A stretch of DNA of 64,000 bases from Turritopsis dohrnii (Eukaryota > Cnidaria > Hydrozoa > Anthoathecata > Oceaniidae), in assembly GCA_027922465.2 (NCBI GenBank), contig BQMF02000753.1, forward strand, positions 1 to 64,000, read 5' to 3'. This document shows, in pieces, positions 34,261 through 45,669 of the stretch. The notes beneath the pieces were generated by a model. The model was not told the origin of the DNA. It ran no database searches and worked only from the letters and a program-made list of their open reading frames with translations. The position numbers and the translations under genes are program-made. Each line of letters opens with the position of its first letter. Positions within the stretch are counted from its first letter, which is position 1.

Positions 34261-36192
34261 ATGTCTGCTGGTTTACTTAAGAAGAAACTTGCTACTTTCG
34301 AAGCACTTCGAAAAACCTTGAACGATGGCACCATCGCAGCCATAGATGCTTTGCCATCTGAGAACTTGACCGAGGAACAAATATCTGATGTGCAAAGTTA
34401 CCTCGAAATACTTGATACTGAGTTAGAAAACATTAATGGTATTAATGATGAGATTATGGAACTTCTTTCGGAAGATGATGCAGCAGCTATTGAAAAACAA
34501 GTCAAAGCCCATCTCGGCTTCAAAACACTGGTTAAGAAAAACTGTGTTAAATTGAAGAAAATTCTTGCCAAGAATACCTCTGTCGCTACCTCATCACTTG
34601 GTTTGTCAGAGACAGCCTCATCCGTGGCAAGCACAAATGTAAAGTTGCCAAAACTGGACATCCCTACGTTTTCTGGGGATCCATTAGAATGGAAAATGTT
34701 TTACGACTCCTTCATGTGTACCATCGACTCCAACACAACATTACCATGCATACAGAAATTCACTTACTTGAAGTCGTACCTTCGCGGAACAGCCGCTGAA
34801 ATCGTTTCCGGCTACACACTTACGTCTGATAATTACAAGGAAGCTTTAGACCTTCTCGAAAAACGCTTTGGTGATACTCAGGTACTGATATCATCACACA
34901 TGAAAGCCCTTTGCTTGGGTGGCTCAGTCAAAGCCATTGATGACACTGTCAACCTTCGTCGTACATATGACCATGTAGAAACTCACATTCGTAGCCTCAA
35001 AAACTTAGGCATCTCGTCCAAGGAGTACGGACCCATGTTGGTACCGATCCTGAACACGAAATTCCCAGCTGAGCTTAGTCTTATCCTGTCCAGACAAATG
35101 GGACGTGGAGTATGGGACATTGACAAAATGCTTGAAACCCTTTGCAACGAAATTGAAGCTCGTGAACGATTATCTGCTTCAAATTCGACTGAAGAATCAC
35201 ATGAAAAACAACCCTTTTCAACAGAAACATTTCTGACCAACGGTAACCATAGTAACGCTCGCCGCCATCATCCGAAAAAACGTAAACAAAAGCCATCTCA
35301 AGAAATTTCCAAGAAAACATGCGTGTTTTGCAATTCTGAGAAACATTTAGCATACCAATGTGAAATCATTCAAGATAAAGAGACTCGCTTGATAATTCTT
35401 GGAAATAAAGGACGTTGTTTCAAATGTATTCGAACCAACTATTTTGCGAAAGATTGCGATTCAAAGATAAAATGCAACAAGTGCGAAGGCAATCATCATG
35501 CTGCTGTCTGCTTTCCAGAAGGCACATCGTCAAACTTGACATTACAAAAAAAGCAAAAGTCAATTGGAATCCTGCAAACTGCTCAAGCTGTCATTACTGA
35601 CACGAAAGGAGAAAAGTCATCCAATATTCGTATTTTGTTTGACCTCGGAGCACAACTTTCTTACATCACGCCTGCTGCTCGCAAAAAGCTCAACCTTCCA
35701 ACCATGGAAAAGTCAAATGTAAACATTAAGACATTTGGAGAAAAGGAAGAGTCAAAAGTTTTGGGCAGTGTTAAATTTCTTGTTAAAGGGAAAGGAACCG
35801 CCAAGTCCATTTTAGTCGATGCTTTGAAAACTGACATTTGTTTACCCATTTCCGGTAGCCATTATGGATGTAACCTGGAAAAGCAACCTCACCTTGCGGG
35901 ACTGAATTTAGCTGACGTAAACAAAGATGGTAGTGACATGAACGTAGACGTGTTGATCGGAGCCAATTTCTACTGGAACTTTATGTCGGGGAAAGTTGTT
36001 AAACCAATGAATGGCAATGGTCCTGTTGCTTGTGAATCGACGCTTGGATACGTTCTTAGTGGGCAGACAAGCATATCCAACCACCTTACCATAGTTGGCA
36101 TCACTAACTTTGTGCAACTACCGAAAACCTTTCGTTCGAGCCTTCAAGTGCAACCTGCAAGCAAGAAACTTTCAATGCCCTCCATAACTTAG
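34261..36192 (+). pseudogene. BEL gag-protease region
   Basis: The 643-codon frame starts MSAGLLKKK and has a coiled-coil-rich N-terminus. A DUF1759-type capsid region with IPTFSGDPLEWKMFYDSF lies at about residue 140. Three Cys-rich knuckles follow at about 353-420 (CVFCNSEKHLAYQC, CFKCIRTNYFAKDC, CNKCEGNHHAAVC), then a retropepsin-like domain at about 455 (ILFDLGAQLSYI). The usual D-S/T-G catalytic triplet reads D-L-G, which should abolish protease activity. In intact BEL elements gag, protease and pol form one frame. Here the frame ends early because of a one-base shift near 36,160, after which pol continues in another frame. Confidence 0.9.
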
Positions 36193-37656
36193 GGGAGAAT
36201 CCTGATGACGATGCCCTCACTGACAACCTGATTTTGGAGGAGTTCAGAAACAATCTTGAGTTTGCCGACAACCGTTACCAAGTCAAACTTCCTTTCAAAG
36301 AAGAATTTCCTGATGTTGACGATAATTTTCATTGTGCGAAGAGACGTTTGCGTGGTCTCCACAACCGTTTTCAGAATGACCCGAAGCTGTACTCGGATTA
36401 CAAGGACATAATCGACAAACAACATGAATCTGGAATTATTGAAGTTGTTCCTGATCCCGAAGTCGAACCATCTGTTCCTGTCCATTATTTACCCCATCAA
36501 GCCGTTGTTCGCGAGGACAAGGCAACTACCAAAGTTCGTGTTGTGTTTGATGCTAGCTCATCATCATCTAGCTCAAACGGTCAATCATTGAATTCATGTC
36601 TCCATTCTGGTCCATCATTAACCCAGTCATTGTTTGATGTGTTAGTTCGGTTTCGCTCATTGAACATTGGGTTTGTTGCAGATATTGAAAAAGCATTTCA
36701 TCAAATTTTGTTACATCCATCTCATCGTGACTATGTCAGATTTTTGTGATTCAAAGAGTTTCGAACTGATGTTGATTTTGATGAGTTAGAACTGTCTGTT
36801 CATCGGTTTTGTCGTGTCATTTTTGGAGTCACATCATCACCATTTTTGTTGCAAGCCACTCTCATTGAGCACATAAACAAACATCCAAATTCACTTTTCA
36901 TTGTCAAGCTCATCTCCTCATTGATTGTTGATGATCTCATATCTGGAGCAGACACCTCATCAGAAGCAAAAGCATTGTTCCTGGAAGCTAAGCAGCATCT
37001 CAGTGCCGCATCATTCAACCTCTACAAGTTTCAAGCCAATGATCCTGATCTCGAAACAGAAGTTTATCGCATGACCAATGATGATAAAAGTGTTATTGAC
37101 AACATCGCTCCTGAAAACAATAAAGTTCTTGGAATCGTTTGGGATAAATATGAAGACCAATTCGTTTTCAACCTTCACAACATCACAGAAAAATGTCGAT
37201 CTGCTTCAACAAAACGTGACATTTTGCACGCTATTGCATCATTCTATGACCCTTTGGGGCTTCTCAACCCAATTATCCTGAAATGGAAATGTTTTTTCCA
37301 AAAACTCTGTGTGTCGAAAGTTGAATGGGACGCACCGTTATCAGCAGAACTGCTTGAACAGTGGACACTACTTTACTTACCACTCTTCGATTCACCTGCT
37401 ATTTATGTCAACCGTTGTTACTCACCTATCCAGCCTGATGATCCAGTTGTATCACGTGAACTTCATGGATTCTGTGACGCTTCCACCAAAGCATATGGCG
37501 CTTGCATTTACATGCGAACTCTCAAACAATCAGGGGATGTTGATGTATCACTTATCGCTTCGAAATCAAGAGTTTCACCGATCAAGCCACAAACTATACC
37601 CAGACTTGAGTTAATGGGTGCAGTTACGCTTGCTGAACTAGTGCATTCTGTTGAGA
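36160..37656 (+). pseudogene. BEL pol, reverse transcriptase and start of RNase H
   Basis: After the frameshift the pol frame reads FNALHNLGENPDDD, then RGLHNRFQNDPKLYSDY, VHYLPHQAVVRED, RVVFDASSSS, FVADIEKAFHQILL (motif A) and RDYVRFL. A TGA at 36,747 replaces the Trp normally found before FKEF. The frame resumes with FGVTSSPFLLQATL, SLIVDDLISG (motif C, VDD kept), SFYDPLGLLNP and HGFCDAST (RNase H start). It is cut at 37,657-37,659 by the CACTA insertion and resumes at 52,868. Confidence 0.92.
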
Positions 37657-37659
37657 CCG

Positions 37660-37830
37660 CACTGCATGAAATGTGCGGGAATACTATAGTATGCGATGTG
37701 GTGATATTCAAAAGTATACGGCAGTATGCGATGTCATACGGTTAAATTTATTTCCACCGCCGTATACTGTGGTACACAGTTGTATATTTGTTGCGTATGC
37801 GTATGATCCAGTATACGATGTCGTACAGCG
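37660..37830. repeat. Left terminal and subterminal repeats of the CACTA element
   Basis: After the terminus come repeated GTATGCG, AGTATACGG, CATACGG, CGTATACTG and AGTATACG motifs in both orientations. In CACTA elements such subterminal arrays are transposase-binding sites. Confidence 0.75.
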
Positions 37831-39455
37831 TGAGCGTATCAAATTATTGACAATGGGGGGCGGCGAAGCTGCTGAGTTGCCAAATTGAAAATTTTGCACG
37901 TGTTTTTTCGTGGTGATGAATTGAATTGAGTTTCTCAATTTCCCGACAATTTCGGATTTCGTTCTGTTTTTTACAATCTGAGATGATGCTGATGGGATTT
38001 GTTTTTGTTCTTTAAAATAACTTTAAGCTTTATATTTGTTTCCAGAAAACTTTAGGTGTCTTTTACGTTATATTAGAAACAACCAAACAAACAGGGAAGA
38101 TTTCATTTATTTGCATGCAGTATTTGAATGTGAAATAACAGAAAAGAGATGTTGTTTGTATTTTATATTGTAACAACATATGTTCTGAGTAAAGTAAAAA
38201 ACTGTGAATTCTTAAAGTTCTTTGTGCGTTCAAAGATTGATGTTTGTTCAACAACGAGTTTTCTAGACATATTTTATCAAAATATGACGAACTCTGGGTG
38301 GATCTTTGGCTTGCTCCTACTAAATGATGTTCATTCTTTCTCTCTCATTCATTCATTACTTTTATGTGAATTTTGGGGGTCTTAAGTATGAAGTTACGTT
38401 CATTTTTACGAAAAAAATAAAAAAACTGTTTTTAGATCAGTTTATTCAGCTTGAATTATTGCTAGATTTCCACCTCAGAGCTCTTTTCGTTCTTACATTG
38501 GGGGCTTCAAATATATACATCAGTCATTTTCTTAAAAAATGAAGACGGCGAAGGGAGCGTTTCTATAGAATTTACAACTAAACATGCAGAATATATAATC
38601 ACTATGGCAACGTTTGCTGGTATTTTGATTGCTTGCTTTAAAATGAATGACATCTGTGTTTATGTTCATTCGTTTTTATTTGATCATATGCTTGTGAAGT
38701 ATCAGGAAAAGGAATGATTTATATAAAGAAAAAAACAAAAACAAAAAATTTTTACATCAGATTAGTGACAAAAAAACAATATTTTCACAAAGTTTCCCTT
38801 ACTCATGCCTTAACTTTCCACCTAAAGGGGTTTCCTCTAATGCTGAAGAAAGTGGAAATAAAAGGCAAGGTATATATTTATAATATTCAGTTTATAGTTA
38901 CATACACGTTTTTTTGTTTTTATAAGAACCAGTAAAATCTGACTTATAAAATTGTTATTATATATAAAAAAGTGTGTATTAGTTTTGATACTGGAAATCA
39001 CAAATCACAAGGGAGAAAGGAATGAAATTTGTTAATTGTCTCGTTTCACAAATGGCAGCTTTTCACATGAATAAGAGTTCTAAAAATAAAATACTCCCAG
39101 GAATAAAATTCCCTTTTTAATTAAAAATAATAGTATAATAGATAATAGAATTATCTAGAGTATTTTAGTGTTGTCTTGATGCACGGTTGAATTATATATA
39201 TACTAAATTATACTAAGATAAACTAAAAGATTATATACAAGAGGTAATTCTCTTTTCTTGCATTGCCATATCCTATCTTTTCTGAACAGCTTTCCTTAAT
39301 TTCATTATGTAATATATACAAAAACATTATTTTTAGAACAACAGACAATAAAAACAGACATAACCCTGCAATTCATCACGTATATAAGGAAATCAATTGG
39401 AACTCTAATATATCTATACTCGAAAATCTGATGGGAAGTTAAAACTCACCAGAAA
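37831..39455. other. CACTA interior, no gene recognised
   Basis: AT-rich and without recognisable exons. It lies downstream of the transposase gene and could hold its 3' UTR. Confidence 0.4.
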
Positions 39456-42400
39456 TCACAATGACTTTGAAGGTAAGCAAATGACAATGTTTACATTGTC
39501 ACTTTCAAATTTGTTGAACTTCAGGAACTTTGTGACAAATACACATCTGCCAAGGATTAACTTCAGTGGTACAAACTCAGTCACGCTATAATCTTCAAAC
39601 GTTGTATTCCATATCAAAGTAGGAGAGTTTTGACCGTAAAAGTGTTTCTTTGGATGTTCACGAAACCACTTAACTCTTGCAATAATCATTGATTTTAGGT
39701 CGTTGTTTGGAAAATGTACCTTGACTTGGTAAATGTTGGCAATAATGGCAGGTCGGATAATTGATGATGAAAGATTGATATTATTACCAACCCATTTGGC
39801 CCGTACACAAGTGCCATGCCTGAAACCTTTCTTGTACTCATCCGATGACAGAGTTTCACTACCCAACATAATTTTTGTGATTTCTGAAACACATTGAGAT
39901 ATTCGAACAGGGACAGCAGGATGATACAACTGTTTCAAAAGAATTTCTAAACAAGAAATGTCTTCTCCTGATAATGTTGCCAAATGTTTTGATATCTTTA
40001 CAACCTTTTGAGTATCATCCAACTCTAAATTTGACCCTTGGGTGAGATGCTGTACTCCATATAAATTGTTAATGATTTTGTTTGATACAGTATGCCGATC
40101 GTTTTTTACATTTATGAAGTTTAAGATGCCATCATTTGAAGACAATTTATTTCTGGTTTGAATTCCAGTTAGATATTTCCGCATATATTGGACACTAATA
40201 TTGTGATTGTTTATGGTATATGATCCTAAAATTCCATTGAATCTCTCCCAGCTGAAGCACCAGAAACTATAGACTGGACCATAAGCAAGTAAGCTGTTTT
40301 GTAAATGTAAATGCATGTGCATGTTTGGTGTACAGCTATCTTTTCCCATATGTTGTTGGAATGACTTACAAAACATCTTTAAGAGCTGATGAGATTTCTC
40401 AATATCTGTAGTTGATATGGATCGCTGACAAATCAATTTACAAGCAGAAACAAACATCGACCAAATGACAAAGTGACGTGGTGGTAAAATGTTCTGTAAA
40501 CAATATGACGAATAAATCAACACCCAGTTTTTCCACTCGTCTGCTTTCATGCGCTTGTGGTGTTCTTATATTTTATCTAAATAATTGTAAGGATATAAGA
40601 TTAGTTTTGATTCTGCTATACCGGGAGCCTTTATTAAAATTATTCAGATTTTCAAATATATTGCCTGGTACACGACCAACATCTCGAGGAACTTTGATGT
40701 CTTTTATGCGTTGGTTAATTCTCTGTAATTTTTCATCAGTTAATATTTTCTTCTCTATCCATTGTACAAATACATGCTTTGCTGTTCCTATGATAATTAA
40801 GAACTGCTGTTAACATCAATACTATATTTATTTTAGCATTGAATTGATTATACCTTACCTAAGAAGAGGTTGTGCATTGGATCTATGGTATGCATTCTTA
40901 CAGGATCAAAATACGGAAGACGAAGCAGCTCACTATATCTGACACCAAATCCTGATTCTAATTCCTGCCGCTCCTTTGCTGTTTTGGCATTCAACGTACA
41001 GGAAACAGCATCTCTATGTTGTTCATATGATCGTTTTTCCCAACTTTCATAATCATATCCGGAATAATCTGTAGTATTGGACTCATCACGGGTAAATGTT
41101 ACGAGACACTTACTGCAACCTAAGGAAATATATTCTAGAATATGTTAATATATAATAGTTATGGAAGGGTTAGCCCATAGGATCTTTATTTCAGTTTCTA
41201 AATACAAGCTGTTTGACAATTAAAAGACTTCCTACGTCCAAAATGATATTTTGACAAATGATAGATCTTTAAAAATAATAGATCTTGAAAATTTTACTTT
41301 TGCAATATTGCATCATAAATTTCAAAAGTGAAGTATCTGGGTAAGGAGAAAGAGTGTTCTAAAACTGTAAAAAAGACTTGTTAATCAACGTTTTGAGCTC
41401 TTTCATTTGTCGAAATACTATTCTGGGTGCAGAAATTTCTTTTATAATAAGTGTATGGCATAAAAATCAGCTGAAATAATCACCTTTTTTGGCATTGAAA
41501 TTTAAAAATCCACAGAATTTCCTTGTAGCTGGAAGATCATTTGAGACGCCAATAACTGCAATTTTATAAACACCAAATCCTAAACTTGTTGGTTCCTTAA
41601 CAACTACTCCATCCCAAAACTCTAGAAGTTCATTGACTAATGGCTTTAAGTAGGAATTTATATGCAGTGATGGTTCCTTTGGTCCAGGAATTATTCCAAT
41701 GACAAGGGTATTTTCCCATAGAAAACGATGTTCTCTTGGTAAATTTGCTATTGTCATGTAAATAACTCCAAGAGAATACTCTGAATTTTCGAATGGATTG
41801 AACCAATCTAAATTTAGTATAACTCCTATGTTTCGTTGATCAGCAAAGAAACTCTTTCCAACATTGTCTTTAAAATTCTTCCATATATCACCATCAATTA
41901 TGTCTGTCATTCTACTGCCATCACTATACTCATGTTCAGACAACAGCATATCTATAAAGCCAGGTTTTGAAAGTAACTCTTCAAAACCTTTTTGGATCTT
42001 TTGATAAGGATAATTCTTAATTGCACGTAAAGTTACTTTATCTTTGGCTTTCAGCATCACTGATTTCAGTAACACTGTCCCACACTCTTTTCTACGTGAT
42101 AATTGTGTGTGATTTGGGTATTGAACAAATGAACATTTTTTACTGGCCAGTTCTCTCGAATTTCTTGTTTCTAAGCAATCTTGGAAATGGTATAAAGAGT
42201 GGCAAGAGGGACATACAACATAGTTTTGAAAATCTTCTCGATTGATAGCACCAAATTTTCTTGCCTTGTAAAGTGATGTTGGAAAGGATTGATAAAGGTT
42301 GGAAAGAAATTCATTAGGCATTTCGGTTACAATTAGAAATAAGGTAAATTTAATCATTGATAGAATGTATTCAAAGCAGCTGTCTGAAATAAACAACCAA

Positions 42401-43486
42401 GACTGGATTAAAAAAAGTGCCCGGACGGTCTTCGAAATTATGTTGTTTTCAACAGATATGCCACCGGTGTTTTCATGGAAATCCTCCTCAAAATCAACAT
42501 TTTCCTGTTCATCATCACTGCTGTAGCATTCCATCTCTTCCTCATCACAGATTTCCTCGTCACAGTTTGGATTCTGTTCCATCTAAATTATGCAAAGAAA
42601 ATTTTAACCAGATTAAGTTTAGCTACTTGCAGTAATATGCAATGTGATATGCAATTAACATACCATTTGATCATTGTCATAATCATCATCATTGTCACCA
42701 TCACTACTGCCATTAGCCATGTAACTGTCACTGTTGTTTACAACACACAGGTCAATAGGTTCTTCATCATACTCGGTAGTAAAAGCTGTGTCTTCTTCAT
42801 ATGTAAGCATAGAATAAAAGACAGATAAATGAAATGAATGATTAATGAAACTAAGACTGTTTTGTTTATTTTGTTTTAATTTATTTTATTTATTATACAT
42901 TTTTTTATAAGCAACCGAGTAGCTAAGGCCTCAGCCCTCAAAATGGCCAAAAAAATAAGCAACTTGCTTAGCAACTCCAGCCTGAGCCCAAAATCGAGGT
43001 TGCTTATAAAAAAAAAATGTGTATTTAACAAGTCTAATTGGATTACATGTTTCCTTGCTTTCAACGTCAAAAATTTCCCTGACTGGTATAGCTACAGAAC
43101 TGATTACACTGATTATTAATATCTTTTTGTGCAGTTTAAATACATACGAAATTTTGTGTTATTCTTTCATACCTTAGTAATGTCATTGATGATTTTTCTG
43201 CAGAATTTTATGCTCTGACTTATAATTACATGACATACTTGGGTCTGAAAGTCATCAGAAAAAAAGTTATTGACCATTAAAATTGTTCAACTCAAAATTA
43301 TTATACTATAATTTATAGTTATAATTACATTATTACGAAGTACTAACCTGTTGAACTTGTAATTTTACGCCAACTACCCTTCTCATAGAACAGGAGTCTA
43401 TGCTGATAAAATGAAGCATGGGATATAAAAGATTCACAATGTGGGCAATATTTTCTTTTTCTTCCTTTTGATTGAAGTAAATCCAT
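39456..43486 (-). CDS. CACTA/EnSpm transposase (tnp2-like), six exons
   Basis: Exons on the minus strand: 43486-43348, 42794-42664, 42582-41484, 41119-40859, 40787-40622 and 40553-39456. Exon 1 starts MDLLQSKGRK with a zinc-finger-like CPHCESFISHASFYQH. Exons 2-3 are acidic (CDEEICDEEEMECYSSDDEQ). Then come a Cys cluster (VVCPSCHSLY), SKPGFIDMLL, DGDIWKNF, LNLDWFNPFENSEYSLG and PGPKEPSLHINSYLKPL. Exon 4 has GCSKCLVTF and the family signature TIDPMHNLFLG. Exons 5-6 carry TAKHVFVQWI, ADEWKNWVLIYS, HMHLHLQNSLLAYGP and WERFNGILGSY. These are the transposase_21/DUF4218 blocks of animal EnSpm proteins. Exons 1-5 join in phase. The exon 5-6 junction (donor at 40,621, acceptor before 40,553) is out of phase as I read it, so that intron is uncertain or carries an indel. 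There are no stops elsewhere; roughly 960 residues. Confidence 0.88.
42896..43023. mobile_element. MITE in transposase intron 1
   Basis: TACATTTTTTTATAAGCAAC is mirrored by GTTGCTTATA, an A-run and TGTGTA. It is a 128-bp hairpin with ends like the element at 14,158-14,630, nested in the CACTA transposase gene between exons 1 and 2. Confidence 0.75.
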
Positions 43487-43540
43487 TTTTCTTCTCGATG
43501 ACGATTCTCTTTTGTCAATACTGAGTCGAATATCTCTGCG

Positions 43541-43680
43541 TTGTACATGAGGCTAGTTATGTATACTTGTAGATTCTTGGGGATATTGTTGTATATTGCG
43601 TATACATTTGTATATTGTCGTATACTTGTGTATATTATTGTATGCTTGTGTATATTGTTGCATACTTGTGTATACGATTT
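43541..43680 (+). promoter_or_regulatory. GTATAC-type tandem repeats upstream of the transposase start
   Basis: About five units of 20-26 bp built on GTATACTTGTGTATATTGTTG (variants TATAC, TATGC, CATAC) begin 55 bp upstream of the transposase ATG. The GTATAC core is the same as in the subterminal arrays. The interval to about 44,458 also separates the minus-strand transposase from the plus-strand kinase gene, so it may be a shared regulatory region. The regulatory role is inference. Confidence 0.5.
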
Positions 43681-44720
43681 TTTCCAAATGTCCGACAGTA
43701 TCGGACACCTTAAGCCGGGGGTTCATTTTATTTTCTTCTCACTGTTTTGTGATATAATTAGTTATGTTCTTTTTTATGTTAACCTGATTTGTTTGAAATA
43801 AATATGCAAGTTGTTATTGCTGTATTGAAATTGTCCATATGAGTAAATATAACGAGCTGGTAATCTGTCCATATTGTTTAGTGACCCTCTGGAAATTAAT
43901 TTGGCGCGAATATTTCGAATTAAGGATCGGTGCCTAGTTTTTATCACCCCTTTTGTCAGTTTTCGCTGGATTGTGAAGGACGTACTTGATCTTTTGAATA
44001 CGCGATGGCAGATAATTTCACTTTTTTGAAACGTAAGCAGACGATGAAGAACGGAAATGATTATCCGACTAGGTAGGGAGTTATGTCGTTGACCTGAGAA
44101 AGTTTTTAATACCAGAATTTTTAGATATTTAACCATCCGAAGAGGGTACTTTATAAGCAATGTTAAGTTTACGTTGTCAAATTCCGCATCTTACAATTTC
44201 TGCATTTTGAAAAAGAATTTCTCCAAAATCTCAATAATGATGGATTGAGCTTAGAAATCACTTGCTAGCGTGCGCTAGATTAAAGGTTGGCGAAAACTAA
44301 GAAAATCTACATTCTTTCCCTGTTACACATTAAATCAGGTCAAAACGAAAGAGGCAGACTTATGTTTTTAATTTCTTATTTTTAAATCTCGCGCTACATA
44401 ATGGTAGCTGTTTGTAAACAAAAACTGTTTCGTTGGCTACTGTCACGGTATAGTAAACATGGCCGCCGCTCACACACAGTCTCAGCATCAACTGGAATTG
44501 ATTATCATTATTGATATTTTGTTATGTGGATGCTCTTAATATTAATTTTATACACATGACTTTGACTTTGCACGTATTATATATGGCAAGTTGCATGTCT
44601 GTGGAATTGGACTGTTCTCCTCTAGTCCTTCTGAAATATAGTGATATATATAAAAATATTATACATCATCTTTTTGTTAGTATATCTTATTCTTATTCTT
44701 GTTAATATATATTATACATA

Positions 44721-45587
44721 CTAGCCGCCAAGGCGGCGTCGCTCGCCGCCCATGTCCACCTGCTCTGTATCACTGTATCAAATTTCCTTATAAACGGCTC
44801 GTATAACTTGTGTTCAACCAGAAGCAGATTCGAAGTCACAACCTCTGGTAAAACCAATCTTTTATCAGTGTAACAATACACTCAAAACGTATAAGAGAAA
44901 ACTTCAACTTTTTGTTAGCTTTTGTTTTAAAAAAGTTACGCGCTCTAACATGGGTGCTATCAAACAGGGGGAAAATGGTTTCTCTTCTTAAAAAGTTCAC
45001 ACGGAGGAGAGAAAAAAACCACGTGCTAAATGAATAAATAGAACAAAAAAAACGTTCGATCAGAATGCTTAACAATTAAAAGAAGAAATTAATTTATTAA
45101 AAGAAAAGCAAAAAAAAAAAAACAAAAAACATTTTGTTTTGATATGATACTCTTTTTTTACCTATCGGTTTTTAAACATTTCGATTGCTCAAAAAAAAAG
45201 TTCACCCGTCTCAGACAGTCAGGCAAGAGTTAGTGGCAAACCGAACATATGGCTGCCACGTTCTGCCACTGCTGCTTTTTGTCCAAAATGTTTAATCAGT
45301 TAGTTTCTTTGTATTTAGTTGATGTACTGTTTTCAAAGCCAAGTCAACGTGGAATATAAAACTAACAATAATGATAAAAACAAAACGTTATTCCTATTAA
45401 TTCATCAGCCAAAAAAAGTCACGTTCGATTGGGGTTGCAATGTATTTGCTTCGAACTCACGTCGCACACAAAAAAAGAAATAATTTCGCTCACAACTCAA
45501 TCTACCATTTTGCGTGACTTACAAACAAACAAACAAACGCACAAACAAACAAACAAACAAACAGAGAATCGGCTATTAATATATAGA
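44721..45587 (-). mobile_element. Non-autonomous Helitron inside the CACTA element
   Basis: On the minus strand it starts TCTATATATTAATAGCCGAT (45,587) and ends with hairpin GGCGGCG-AGCGA-CGCCGCC, TTGGCGG and CTAG (44,721), then T. It is the same family as Helitron 2 at 28,854-29,357 but longer. It contains an expanded AAAC microsatellite at about 45,518-45,562 and a run of A at 45,110. It lies upstream of the first recognised kinase exon, probably in an intron. Confidence 0.82.
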
Positions 45588-45669
45588 TTACATACATACA
45601 TAATATTTTTTTCATGAACACACGTTACACATTTTGTCATAACATCTTCATACTCAATTCACTTTATAG

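Noticed and set aside
37673..37888. Open frames crossing the left CACTA border
   Set aside because: They are continuations of BEL pol into transposon sequence and end at once.
43774..44160. 128-codon basic open frame between transposase and kinase
   Set aside because: No motif and no compatible splice site to the transposase exons; probably chance in an intergenic region.
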